A stretch of 64,000 nt of DNA from NCBI GenBank assembly GCA_964387075.1, contig CAYLVB010000003.1:372001-436000 (forward strand), written 5' to 3'. This DNA is from PALSA-968 sp964387075 (GTDB lineage: Bacteria > Bacteroidota > Bacteroidia > B-17B0 > Aurantibacillaceae). Under the pieces are notes generated by a model that worked only from the letters and a program-made list of their open reading frames with translations, was not told the origin of the DNA and did no database searches. Below are positions 24,906-34,500 of this stretch, piece after piece. Each line of letters starts with the position of its first letter. Positions within the stretch are counted from its first letter, which is position 1. The position numbers were made by a program, and so were the translations under genes.

Positions 24906-25987
24906 GGAACATTGATCTGTTTGATAATTACTTACTGAATCGCCAGAACACGGAGGACCGCAAACTTTTTGAAGAAAGACTGGGAAGCGACGATACATTC
25001 AAAAAAGAATTTGAAGAACACAAAGCATTTGTGAAATTACTGCGGGAATACGGCAGGCAACAGGAGCTGAGAAAAGAACTGGATACGGTCTATTCAGAAG
25101 AGTTCGGTAAGTCCAACATGGTTTCCATGAAGGCGAATAATTTTTATAATCGACACGGCAAGACCATTGGTATGGCGGCTTCGGTTGCTATTATTGTTGT
25201 TACTGTTACACTTGCACTTTTAACTTCGGGTGGATACCTGATCAAGAAACACGCGGCTTCTATCACCGATCTTTCTAAGGAAGTACAGGAATTGAAGTCT
25301 ACCCAGGAAGGGATTATTGATGGCATCATGAACGTGAAGCCGGCCGTGAAACGCGTAATGAACGCTAACATCGAGGGAACAGGTTTTGCGCTGAATAACA
25401 AAGGATATTTTGTGACCAGCCTGCACATGGTGAAAGGCGCCGACTCTGTTTTTGTTTTAGATAACGAGCAAAATTCTTACCCGGCCCGCGTTTTGATCAC
25501 CGATACACGTTTGGACATTGCTATCCTGAAGATCGAAAAAGACGCTGACGCGAAATTTGCGGAGTTACCTTATAGTTTCAAGAACGCGGGCGCTGACCTT
25601 GGCGAAAAAGTTTTTACTTTGGGTTTCCCCGGCAGCGAGATCGTTTACAGCGAAGGTTCTCTTTCTTCAATGAATGGAGGAGGCGACACAGCCATGTACC
25701 AGGTGAGCGTACCTGTGAATCCGGGTAACAGCGGCGGCCCTTTGTTTGACGAGAGCGGGAACGTGATCGGCATCATTAAAAGTAAGAACCGCGCCGCGGA
25801 GGCAACCGGTTTCGCTGTGAAATCGGAGTACCTTTTGAATCTCATTAAAGAAACGACCGACGAAGACATTAAAAAGGAACTTAATACCAACACAAGCCAC
25901 AACAGCATCAAAAGCCTGAAACGCAGCGAACAGATCAAGAAGATTACCCCCTGCGTTTACAACATCAAGGTTTTCAAGGGTAATTAA
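24902..25987 (+). CDS. Membrane-anchored trypsin-like serine protease with anti-sigma-like cytoplasmic head
   Basis: A 361-aa protein. Residues 1-70 are charged and helical (LFDNYLLNR, LFEERLGSDDTFKKEF), like the cytoplasmic part of Bacteroidota anti-sigma proteins. A membrane helix spans about 90-112 and a short coiled coil about 120-140. A trypsin-fold domain covers about 155-320 with His175 (SLHMVKGA), Asp205 (RLDIAIL) and Ser277 (NPGNSGGP). Unlike DegP/DegS there is no PDZ domain. Coupling to the ECF sigma gene suggests one protein may combine sigma control and periplasmic proteolysis. Confidence 0.78.
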   Translation: MRNIDLFDNYLLNRQNTEDRKLFEERLGSDDTFKKEFEEHKAFVKLLREYGRQQELRKELDTVYSEEFGKSNMVSMKANNFYNRHGKTIGMAASVAIIVVTVTLALLTSGGYLIKKHAASITDLSKEVQELKSTQEGIIDGIMNVKPAVKRVMNANIEGTGFALNNKGYFVTSLHMVKGADSVFVLDNEQNSYPARVLITDTRLDIAILKIEKDADAKFAELPYSFKNAGADLGEKVFTLGFPGSEIVYSEGSLSSMNGGGDTAMYQVSVPVNPGNSGGPLFDESGNVIGIIKSKNRAAEATGFAVKSEYLLNLIKETTDEDIKKELNTNTSHNSIKSLKRSEQIKKITPCVYNIKVFKGN

Positions 25988-26063
25988 ACTCAATTCGTTG
26001 AGAGCACCGAACGTCTGTTATTTGGCCGGCAAGTAACAGGCACCCTCTTTCTTCACTCTTTTT

Positions 26064-26087
26064 ATGCCAATTGATCCTTTTTGGCAT
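26064..26087. promoter_or_regulatory. 7-bp inverted repeat upstream of DUF4349 gene
   Basis: ATGCCAA (26064-26070) and TTGGCAT (26081-26087) are exact reverse complements with a 10-nt loop, 32 nt before ATG 26120. It could be an operator or a weak hairpin. A TTG start at 26081 would lie inside it and is not used. Confidence 0.35.
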
Positions 26088-26119
26088 CTCAATTAAAACA
26101 ATTCTTTAAAACTAAAATT

Positions 26120-27052
26120 ATGAAAGCAATTCACATGGCCGCGGCATGCCTTTTACTGGCCGCATGCAGTTCAGCGTACAAAGAACAAGACGAAGCTCCG
26201 GCTTATTCAAAATCTATCGCCGACGTAAAGGCAAAAGAAGAAGATGGCAAGCTTTCCTCCAATGAAGGAAACGGTTTTATCTCTTCCAGCGCTGCCAAAG
26301 TCACCAAAAGGGATTCTCTGCGAAAATTTGTGCGAACCGCCGATATGCGTTTTAAAGCGGAGAACGTACAGCGCTCTACTTACGTTATCGAAGACATCGT
26401 AAATCGTTTCGACGGCTTTGTAACGCTGAGCAATCTTCACGCTAATGTTACCTACAGCACCCAAGTACAGGTGAGCGCGGATTCGTCTTTATCTACCACG
26501 CATTTTGTTACCGAGAACACCATGAGCATGCGTGTGCCGAACACCAATCTGGATACGGTGTTGAAGTTGATCGCAAGACAGATCGATTTTCTCGATTATC
26601 GCGTGATCACCGCTGAAGATGTAAGTCTGCAATTGATGGCCAATAAATGGGCGCAAAATAGAGCAGAGCGTCACCACGACCGTTTGGAAACTGCCATTAA
26701 TACCAAAGCCAAAAAACTACGCGAAACAACGGAGGCCGAAGAATCATTGGCCGGTAAAGAAGAAAGCGCCGACTACAATGTGCTGAACAATTTGAGTTTG
26801 ATGGACCAGGTAAGTTATAGCACGATCAGCCTGCAGGTTTATCAGCGTGAGACCGTAAGGCATGAATTGATCCCTAATGAAAAGAACATCCGTGAATACG
26901 AACCCGGATTAGGAAGTAAAATGAAAGATTCTTTAACAGCCGGCTGGTGGTTTTTGGAAGGATTTATTCTGTTCCTGATGAAGCTTTGGCCTCTGATCCC
27001 CATTGCTTTGGTTCTCTATATTCTGCTGAAGCGTCATTACGCACGCAAATAA
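26120..27052 (+). CDS. DUF4349 lipoprotein with C-terminal membrane helix
   Basis: A 310-aa protein. The lipoprotein signal ends at LLAAC (Cys near 15). The DUF4349 domain spans about 65-280 and includes VRTADMRFKAENVQRSTY, a NTNLDTVLKLI segment and a helical stretch rich in Lys/Glu near 185-215. A membrane helix lies at about 285-307. ATG 26120 is chosen for the signal peptide. It follows the sigma/protease pair in the same direction and ends at a strong terminator, so it may belong to the same stress response. Function of DUF4349 is unknown. Confidence 0.8.
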   Translation: MKAIHMAAACLLLAACSSAYKEQDEAPAYSKSIADVKAKEEDGKLSSNEGNGFISSSAAKVTKRDSLRKFVRTADMRFKAENVQRSTYVIEDIVNRFDGFVTLSNLHANVTYSTQVQVSADSSLSTTHFVTENTMSMRVPNTNLDTVLKLIARQIDFLDYRVITAEDVSLQLMANKWAQNRAERHHDRLETAINTKAKKLRETTEAEESLAGKEESADYNVLNNLSLMDQVSYSTISLQVYQRETVRHELIPNEKNIREYEPGLGSKMKDSLTAGWWFLEGFILFLMKLWPLIPIALVLYILLKRHYARK

Positions 27053-27059
27053 GCAACCG

Positions 27060-27098
27060 GATCGCGTCGTTGGTCGGGAACGGCGCGATCTATTTTTT
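27060..27098 (+). terminator. Strong intrinsic terminator
   Basis: GATCGCGTCGTT (27060-27071) pairs with AACGGCGCGATC (27079-27090), 12 bp with one G-T wobble, a 7-nt loop, then TATTTTTTCT. It overlaps the stop codon of the convergent TPR gene. Confidence 0.9.
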
Positions 27099-28523
27099 CT
27101 TCCTGAGCTGAGCCAATTGTTTAGCGATATACTTCTCGGGAGTGATGAGGGCACGCTGCATGCGTCGCGCGTAATGAATAGAATCGAGGATCTCTTTTTG
27201 CTTTTCTTCCACTACTTTCTTTTGGGCCTCGATAACCTTTTTTTGACGGTTTGTGGTCCTGAAACGCGAGAAAATAACGATAGAGAACACGAGCGCCATA
27301 AAAAGCATGCCTCCCACGGCGTACAGGATAACGAGCTGTTTTTTCTTTTCCTCAGCGTTAACCAGCTCCTGCGCGCGGGCTTCTGCCTTTAGTTCAGTTT
27401 CTTTTTTCTCTACCTCAAATTGGGTCTTTAGATCGCCCATTTGTTTGCTGTTCTCCACGTTAAAAACACTATCATTCAGCGCCTTGAATTTAACATGGTT
27501 AGCGTAAGCTTCTTGATAGCGTCCTGTTTTAGCATAAATTTCGGCAAGGTCTTTATAAGCTATACGCTGCCGCTCAAGATCACCAGCCTCTTTTCCAATA
27601 TGCAGGGCAGAATCACTGTATATCAAAGCGGTCTTTAGATCCGATAATTTAAAGGCCAGATCAGCAAGTTTATTGTAACATTCACCAATGGCGTTCTTTT
27701 CGCCGATCTCACGCTTTATCTTCAAAGCTTCCCGGTAGTATTCTCTTGCTTTTGTAAAGTCAGACCTGTATTTATAAATAATGCCTATGTTAATGTAACA
27801 GGAACCTATCCCGCTTTTGTCTCCGGTCTCTTTTTTTATTTCCAAAGCTTTCGTAAAATATTCCAAAGCTTTAGAAAGATCGCCACGGTCGCCATACACA
27901 TTTCCTATATTCACGTAACAGGCGCCAACTCCGCTCTTGTCTCCTATTTCTTCTTTTATTTTTAAGGCTTTCAAATAATATTCAAGCGCCTTTGTAAAGT
28001 CAGACTGATCATTATATAGAATGCCAATGTTAATGTAACTGGAGGCTATGCCGTGTTTATCCCCAAGTTCATTTCTTATCTTTAAAGCATCCAGGTAATA
28101 TCCAAGGGCTTTCGGAAAGTTGGATTGATCCCTGTAAATGAGCCCGATATTATTGTAGCAAGCTCCCATTCCTTTTTTATCACCCGCTTCGTCATAGACC
28201 ATTAGTGTTTTCAGGTAGTACTCCAGCGCCTGGGTAGAATTACCTTTAAAATAAAAAGCGGCGCCTATGGTTTTTAAAGCGTCTCCTTCCGCTTTTTTAT
28301 TGCCGGTCTTTTGGGCCAGCCCGGCGGCTTCCCGGGCAAACACAATGGCAGTATCGGGCTCACTGTTCAAATAACTTTTTGCAAGAAGATGAAGCGCCTT
28401 TAAGCGCGCAGTGTCATGCTGTCGGTTGTCGAGGTAAACTGATCGTAATGAATCGGTCTTACTGTTTTGTCCCAGGATGAAACCAAACGCTACGCAAAGA
28501 AACAATAGAAAAATAGTCCTCAT
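27090..28523 (-). CDS. TPR signalling protein with membrane helix and no output domain
   Basis: A 477-aa protein with a signal peptide (FLCVAFGFILGQ) and about seven tetratricopeptide repeats (40-45 to 340). Consecutive units share a core like CYxNIGxIYxDxxDFxKALEYY. A coiled coil covers about 350-395, a membrane helix about 396-417, and a second coiled coil ends in ILDSIHYARRMQRALITPEKY. That tail normally leads into a SpoIIE phosphatase or kinase domain, but here the protein stops 15-20 residues later. The ATG abuts the upstream transpeptidase stop. Confidence 0.82.
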   Translation of the reverse strand: MRTIFLLFLCVAFGFILGQNSKTDSLRSVYLDNRQHDTARLKALHLLAKSYLNSEPDTAIVFAREAAGLAQKTGNKKAEGDALKTIGAAFYFKGNSTQALEYYLKTLMVYDEAGDKKGMGACYNNIGLIYRDQSNFPKALGYYLDALKIRNELGDKHGIASSYINIGILYNDQSDFTKALEYYLKALKIKEEIGDKSGVGACYVNIGNVYGDRGDLSKALEYFTKALEIKKETGDKSGIGSCYINIGIIYKYRSDFTKAREYYREALKIKREIGEKNAIGECYNKLADLAFKLSDLKTALIYSDSALHIGKEAGDLERQRIAYKDLAEIYAKTGRYQEAYANHVKFKALNDSVFNVENSKQMGDLKTQFEVEKKETELKAEARAQELVNAEEKKKQLVILYAVGGMLFMALVFSIVIFSRFRTTNRQKKVIEAQKKVVEEKQKEILDSIHYARRMQRALITPEKYIAKQLAQLRKKK

Positions 28524-30245
28524 TTATTTTTTATTGTAAAGCAGTTTGGCCATCTCGTCGTCCTTGCGATACACATCAATGTAGCGGTGCAGTCCCGCAC
28601 TGTCGGCAACCGTTGAATAATATTTCACGTAAATTGGAATTTGCTTACGTAAATTGATCTTTTGTTGCTCAGGTGTGGCCAGCCATTTGTCTAATGTATC
28701 ATAGGGGATCTTCAGCGTATCATCCCTGATAATGAAGCGCGCCGCTTCGTAGTATTTTTCTAAGCGTATGCAACCGTGACTCTGCCATCGGTAAAAGGTC
28801 TTAAAGTACTTTTTGCTGTTCGTATCGTGCATATAAACCCCAAAGCGACTGTTGAAATTGAATTTGCAAACGCCCAAACTATTGTCTTCCCCTATCCTTT
28901 GCCGGAAGGAGTAAGGAAGATTGGTCTTGTTGTACTTTCTCCACCGTATTTTACTAGCATCAACCGGAACGCCGTGCGCCCCTATCACTTCAAAACCTTT
29001 TCGGCGTAGATACGAAGTATCCGCCTGCACGGCAGGAAGGATCTCTTTCCAGGCGATACTGTAGGGAACTTTCCAATAGGGATAAATAATGATGTAATTG
29101 ATCTTTGATTTTAAAATGGGCGTTTGGTTCTCGGGTTTTCCTACAACCACGTTTGAGAAAAGTACCAGCGTATCGCGTTTTTTCTTTTTGTCCCATTCCC
29201 AAACATGCAGGTCGCAGGAAGGAATATTGACCCAGAAATATTTCTTTGGATATTCCTTAGGTTCCCAGCGCCAGCGCTCCAGCGACATTTCCATTTGGCG
29301 TATATCGGCTTCTTTGTCGTGGGCCAGCGCGCGGCGGGTTTGTTTCCCTAATTTCCCATCGGGTTCCAGGTTCCTTGTTCTCTGGAAGGATTTGATGGCT
29401 TCGGCCAAAAGACAGCTGTCCTTGATATGCGGCGTTATGGGAACTTTTATTCTGCGTGTCGAAAATTTCGCTGTTGAATCGTAATCTCCTGTATTGACCA
29501 GGCGTTGTTTGAGATCGGCATATAACTTAGCTGTGTCTGTAACATTGATAAAAGAAATGGAATCCCAATTCGTGAAGGCAACTTCTTTGATGAACTTTCT
29601 GAATTCCTCTTTCAGTAATATATAGCCTTCGTGTTTGGGTTCTAAGGATTCCAGCGCTTTCCTGGGATCTTTTATACGAAGTCCCCAGTTCAAAACGCTG
29701 ACCCAGTTTGTATCGAGTTTGTTCGGGTTCCATTCTAATAACAAACTATCCGGATAGAAGCGACCCTTATTGAGGTGAGCACCAAATTTGAAATACGCGT
29801 CGCAAAGTAAAAGATCCGCTTTTGCAATGGCATAAGCGTCGTAGCTGCTGTCGGCCTTGTTAAAAAAGATATTCTTTAGACTGTCGATCTTTCTATAATG
29901 ATAATCATTCGGTATTAGCCCGTACCACCGCGCTTCCTTTATGATCTTGAAAAGCGAATCGCCCAGCTCAGTGAATTTTCCGTGACGCGAGAAAAGTTCT
30001 TTGTTCTTGTCCGTATACAGGCTATCGAAAAAGGAAATGGCCAGCAGCGTGTCCTTATGCAATACAAGAACATTCTTTCCCTTCCTTTGCTCGAGTAGAT
30101 CTTTCAATTGTTCAGATACTACTTTATCCACATCCTGCACTTTCATCACCACCACCTTTTTTTCTTCGGCCGGCTTATTGGAAGAGCAGTTTGCCAGGAA
30201 AAGGCTGAAGGCAAAAACAGAAAGGTATAAACGGAAATTTCTCAC
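28524..30245 (-). CDS. L,D-transpeptidase (YkuD/YcbB-like) lipoprotein
   Basis: A 573-aa lipoprotein (signal ending FLANC) that would form 3-3 crosslinks in peptidoglycan or attach proteins to it. A helical domain covers about 50-250, a peptidoglycan-binding-like segment about 275-310 (AIKSFQRTRNLEPDGKLGKQ), and the YkuD domain about 345-530 with the catalytic motif SHGCIRLEKYYEA preceded by MHDTNSKKYF. It starts with GTG. It is the first gene of a two-gene unit with the TPR protein, which suggests a shared envelope role. Confidence 0.9.
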   Translation of the reverse strand: MRNFRLYLSVFAFSLFLANCSSNKPAEEKKVVVMKVQDVDKVVSEQLKDLLEQRKGKNVLVLHKDTLLAISFFDSLYTDKNKELFSRHGKFTELGDSLFKIIKEARWYGLIPNDYHYRKIDSLKNIFFNKADSSYDAYAIAKADLLLCDAYFKFGAHLNKGRFYPDSLLLEWNPNKLDTNWVSVLNWGLRIKDPRKALESLEPKHEGYILLKEEFRKFIKEVAFTNWDSISFINVTDTAKLYADLKQRLVNTGDYDSTAKFSTRRIKVPITPHIKDSCLLAEAIKSFQRTRNLEPDGKLGKQTRRALAHDKEADIRQMEMSLERWRWEPKEYPKKYFWVNIPSCDLHVWEWDKKKKRDTLVLFSNVVVGKPENQTPILKSKINYIIIYPYWKVPYSIAWKEILPAVQADTSYLRRKGFEVIGAHGVPVDASKIRWRKYNKTNLPYSFRQRIGEDNSLGVCKFNFNSRFGVYMHDTNSKKYFKTFYRWQSHGCIRLEKYYEAARFIIRDDTLKIPYDTLDKWLATPEQQKINLRKQIPIYVKYYSTVADSAGLHRYIDVYRKDDEMAKLLYNKK

Positions 30246-30261
30246 GGGATCAAATGCTAAT

Positions 30262-30269
30262 CAAATATA
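30262..30269 (-). promoter_or_regulatory. -7 element of the L,D-transpeptidase gene
   Basis: TATATTTG on the minus strand matches TAnnTTTG exactly and lies 16 nt before GTG 30245. No TTG was found at the -33 position. Confidence 0.45.
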
Positions 30270-30284
30270 CGGAGAATCGGCGAA

Positions 30285-31391
30285 TTATTTCTGCGCACTC
30301 TTATAGAGGTAAAAGGCTATGCCGCCGTACAAAACATTGGGCACCCACACGGCTATTAAGGGAGAAAAAAGTCCGTTTACGGCAAACATGGAGGAAACCT
30401 GGAGGAACAAAACATAAGAAGCCGCCAGCAAAAGCCCGATGGCCAGGTGCATGCCAATGCCGCCCCTTACTTTGCGCGAAGAGATGCAAACGCCCATAAT
30501 GGTCAAAATAAAAGTGGCAAAAGGAGAGGCCGTTCTTGTGTAATTCTCCACCTCAAAACGCTCAATACCGCTCGAACCTTTCTCACGCTCCTTCGCAATA
30601 AAAGATTTCAGTTCGCCGTAGGTCATGATCTCTACTTTACTTTCAATGCGCCCCATATCGGCCGGACTAAAATCAATTTTCAATTCTCTGTCGTTGCCAA
30701 ATTTTATCTCCTCCTTGTATCGCTCGGCCGCAATTTTCTTTGTGCTGTCAACACGCATAGTGCGTTCGTAAAAATTATGCGCCACCCACAATTGCCTGAT
30801 GCTGTCCCATTGCACCCACTCGGCGCTGAAAAAATATTCCTGTTTAAAATCTTTTATTCTCTCCATGGTAAAGCGGTTACCGCGCTTATCGGAGTTGGTA
30901 TAGCTTTCCATATAGAGTTTGGTCTCTTTATCGAGCTGGCGATGGATATTTCTTTCTTCGGTCTGGTAATGGTTATTGATGTATTTATCCTCGAAGGCCT
31001 GTTTTTTACGATTGGCGCTCGGAATGACAAAATGGCTCAGGTAGAGCGAGCAAAGCGCGATCACGGCCGCACCGATAATATAAGGACGTAGGAAGCGTGT
31101 GTATTTCACTCCGCTGCTGAGTATGGCCACCGTTTCGTAACGCGCCGCCATTTTGGAAGTGAAGAAGATCACCGAAATAAAAGTAAAGAGCGGAGCCATT
31201 TTATTGGTGATAAAAGGAATGAAGTTCATGTAATGATCAAAAATGATCTCGTGCATGCTGGCGTGAATGAAGTTGTCGATCTTCTCAGAAATATCGAAGA
31301 TCACCACGATGCAGGTGATGAGGGCGATGGAGAAAAAGAAGGTGCCCATGAACTTTTTGAGTATGTACCGGTCGATGGTCTTTAAAAGCAT
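30285..31391 (-). CDS. LptF/LptG family permease (YjgP/YjgQ)
   Basis: A 368-aa inner-membrane protein with the family layout: two N-terminal membrane helices (about 12-35 and 50-75), a third near 95-117, a long periplasmic jellyroll domain (about 120-265) and three C-terminal helices. Such proteins pair with LptB and bridge to LptC to extract lipopolysaccharide for export. ATG 31391 is used because the region upstream contains the promoter and an inverted repeat. Which of LptF or LptG it is cannot be told. Confidence 0.88.
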   Translation of the reverse strand: MLLKTIDRYILKKFMGTFFFSIALITCIVVIFDISEKIDNFIHASMHEIIFDHYMNFIPFITNKMAPLFTFISVIFFTSKMAARYETVAILSSGVKYTRFLRPYIIGAAVIALCSLYLSHFVIPSANRKKQAFEDKYINNHYQTEERNIHRQLDKETKLYMESYTNSDKRGNRFTMERIKDFKQEYFFSAEWVQWDSIRQLWVAHNFYERTMRVDSTKKIAAERYKEEIKFGNDRELKIDFSPADMGRIESKVEIMTYGELKSFIAKEREKGSSGIERFEVENYTRTASPFATFILTIMGVCISSRKVRGGIGMHLAIGLLLAASYVLFLQVSSMFAVNGLFSPLIAVWVPNVLYGGIAFYLYKSAQK

Positions 31392-31398
31392 AGGAACA

Positions 31399-31406
31399 CA
31401 AAGGTA
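31399..31406 (-). promoter_or_regulatory. -7 element of the LptF/G gene (near-leaderless)
   Basis: TACCTTTG on the minus strand, followed by 7 nt and then ATG 31391. TTA at 31427-31425, with an 18-bp spacer, is the best -33 candidate and falls in the inverted repeat arm. The predicted leader is at most about 4 nt. Confidence 0.5.
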
Positions 31407-31407
31407 A

Positions 31408-31537
31408 GCCGCAGATCTCACAGATTAACGCAGATAAGGGCTTTTATTGCTAAAAGGCAACGAATTCGATTTTTATGGGTCTGAACCCATTGAAAGCGAC
31501 CCCTAAAACATCTGCGAAAATCTGCGGAATCTGCGGC
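31408..31537. repeat. Nested inverted repeat built of CAGAT/ATCTG units
   Basis: CAGAT starts at 31412, 31421 and 31431. ATCTG starts at 31510, 31520 and 31529. The arms 31408-31435 and 31510-31537 are largely reverse-complementary (GCCGCAGAT against ATCTGCGGC, CAGATT against AATCTG, GCAGAT against ATCTGC). Inside lie two perfect small hairpins: CTTTTA-ttgc-TAAAAG (31441-31456) and ATGGGT-ctga-ACCCAT (31475-31490). It fills the divergent region between the LptF/G gene and icmF. Confidence 0.75.
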
Positions 31538-31576
31538 AAAATTCACTATTTTAGCGGGGTTACAATCATAGCTAAA

Positions 31577-34500
31577 ATGACCGAGCAAACTCCATACCAA
31601 TCCAAACATAAGATACGCATCGTAACGGCCGCCGCACTGTTCGACGGGCACGATGCCGCCATCAATATCATGCGCCGCATCATGCAAAGCAGCGGAGCCG
31701 AGGTTATTCACTTAGGACATGACCGCAGCGTGCAGGACGTAGTGAATTGCGCCATACAGGAAGACGCCAACGCCATTGCCATCACTTCTTACCAGGGTGG
31801 GCATGTAGAGTATTTCAAATACATGTACGATCTGCTGAAAGAGCGCGGTTGCGGGCACATCAAAATTTTCGGTGGCGGCGGCGGAGTTATTTTGCCAACT
31901 GAGATCGAAGAATTACACAAATACGGCATTACCAGAATTTATAGTCCTGATGACGGGCGGTCTTTGGGTTTGCAGGGTATGATCAATGATGTGCTGAAGC
32001 AAAGCGATTATGATCCGAGTGCTAATTTGAATGGGGAGGTTGGCCACATCAAACAAAGAGATCATAAATCCATAGCGCGTTTAATTTCTGTTGCTGAGAA
32101 CCACGGAGAAGAAAGCGCCGCTTTATTGAAGAAAATAAAAGAGCAGGCAAAGGATTCTAAAACCCCGGTGTTGGGAATTACCGGTACGGGCGGGGCGGGA
32201 AAATCTTCGCTGGTGGATGAATTGGTGAGGAGATTTTTAATTGATTTCCCGGAGAAAACGATAGGAATTGTTTCGGTTGATCCGAGCAAACGTAAAACAG
32301 GAGGCGCATTGTTGGGAGACAGGATCCGCATGAACTCCATTCGCAATGATCGTGTTTTTATGCGCAGTATGGCAACTCGCCAGAGTAATTTGGCGCTGAG
32401 CAAATACGTGCAGGATGCTGTTGATATTTTAAAAGTTTCGGGTTTCGACCTGATCATTTTAGAAACAGCGGGAATTGGTCAGAGCGATACCGAGATCACC
32501 GAACACAGCGATATGAGTTTATACGTGATGACGCCGGAATACGGAGCGGCATCGCAGCTCGAGAAGATCGACATGATCGAGTTCGCTGATATCATCGCGC
32601 TGAACAAATTTGACAAGCGCGGGGCGCTGGATGCCATTCGTGATGTAAAAAAGCAATACAAGCGCAACCATAATTTATTTGAAACGCCGGACGAGAAAAT
32701 TCCGGTATACGGCACCATTGCTTCGCAGTTCAATGATCCGGGCATGAATCGTTTGTACAAAGAGGTGATGGACAAACTGGTGGAGAAAACGAAGGTGGAT
32801 CTTAAATCGAAATTCGCGCTTACCAGCGAGATGAGCGAGAAGATCTATATCATTCCTCCGGCAAGAACCAGATATTTGGCCGAGATCGCAGAGAACAACC
32901 GCAACTACGATAAGAAAGCGGAAGAACAAAGTGAGATCGCTGAGAAGTTGTACGGTATTCGTAAAACGATCGGTACTATTCGCGAAAGTAAGATGACTGA
33001 TAAGGATCGTTTGATCAAATCGCTGGAAGAAGAATATGCCAATGTAGAGTTGGGGCTGGAAGGCGCCAACAAAAAGATACTCGAAGGTTGGGAAGCAAAG
33101 AAACAGCAATACACCAACGAGTTCTATGTATTTAAGGTTCGCGACAAGGAAATAAAAATTAAAACGCATTACGAAAGTTTATCGCATACCCAGGTTCCTA
33201 AGATCGCTGTTCCGCGGTTTCGTGGATGGGGCGATGTTTTGAAATGGAATTTATCGGAGAATTTTCCGGGAGAGTTTCCATACGCCGCCGGAATATATCC
33301 GTTCAAACGTGAAGGCGAAGATCCAACGCGCATGTTTGCCGGTGAGGGCGGACCTGAGCGTACCAACAAACGTTTTCACTATGTAAGTAAAGGGTTGCCT
33401 GCTGCGCGATTAAGTACGGCTTTCGATTCAGTTACTTTATATGGACAGGATCCTGATTACCGCCCCGATATTTACGGGAAGATAGGTAACAGTGGTGTAA
33501 GTGTTTGTTGTTTGGACGATGCGAAGAAATTATACAGCGGGTTCAATTTAGCAGATCCAAAGACTTCCGTTTCCATGACCATCAATGGTCCGGCCGCCAT
33601 CATTGCCGCTTTTTATATGAACGCGGCTATTGATCAGCAATGCGAACTTTATATTAAAAAGAACGGGCTGCAGAAAGAAGCGGAAAAGAAGATCGAAGAG
33701 ATCTATAAAGCAAAAGGAACTCCAAGGCCAAAATACAACGGGCCGCTGCCAGAGGGAAATGACGGGCTTGGATTGATGTTATTGGGCGTTACCGGCGATA
33801 TGGTCCTGGCAAAAGATGTTTACGAAAAAATTAAAGCAGATACTTTATCACAGGTTCGTGGGACCGTTCAGGCTGATATTTTAAAGGAAGACCAGGCGCA
33901 GAACACATGTATCTTCAGCACCGAGTTCTCGCTACGCGTGATGGGCGATGTGCAGCAGTATTTCATTGACAATAAAGTAAGGAATTTTTATTCGGTCTCT
34001 ATTTCCGGATATCACATTGCGGAAGCGGGAGCGAATCCAATTTCTCAATTGGCATTCACGGTTGCGAACGGCTTTACCTTCGTAGAGTATTATTTAAGCC
34101 GCGGAATGAATATCGATGATTTCGCGCCGAACTTATCGTTCTTCTTCAGTAACGGAATTGACCCTGAGTATTCTGTGATCGGTCGCGTAGCACGTCGCAT
34201 CTGGGCCAAGGCCATGAAATATAAATATGGAGGGAACGAGCGTTCGCAGATGTTGAAATATCATATTCAGACCTCCGGTCGCTCATTACACGCGCAGGAA
34301 ATTGATTTCAATGATATCCGTACAACCTTACAGGCGCTTTACGCTATTTACGATAACTGTAATTCGCTACACACGAATGCTTACGATGAGGCGATCACTA
34401 CACCAACGGAAGGATCTGTTCGCAGAGCAATGGCCATTCAGTTGATCATTAATAAAGAATTAGGATTGGCCAAGAATGAAAATCCTTTGCAGGGTTCGTT

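Noticed and set aside
30447..31091. 214-codon frame antisense to the LptF/G gene
   Set aside because: It is a shadow of a well-supported permease gene, with no family match or initiation signals.
31475..31576. Longer N-terminus of IcmF starting at ATG 31475
   Set aside because: It would translate the mirrored ATCTG repeat and a hairpin. The family N-terminus begins naturally at ATG 31577.
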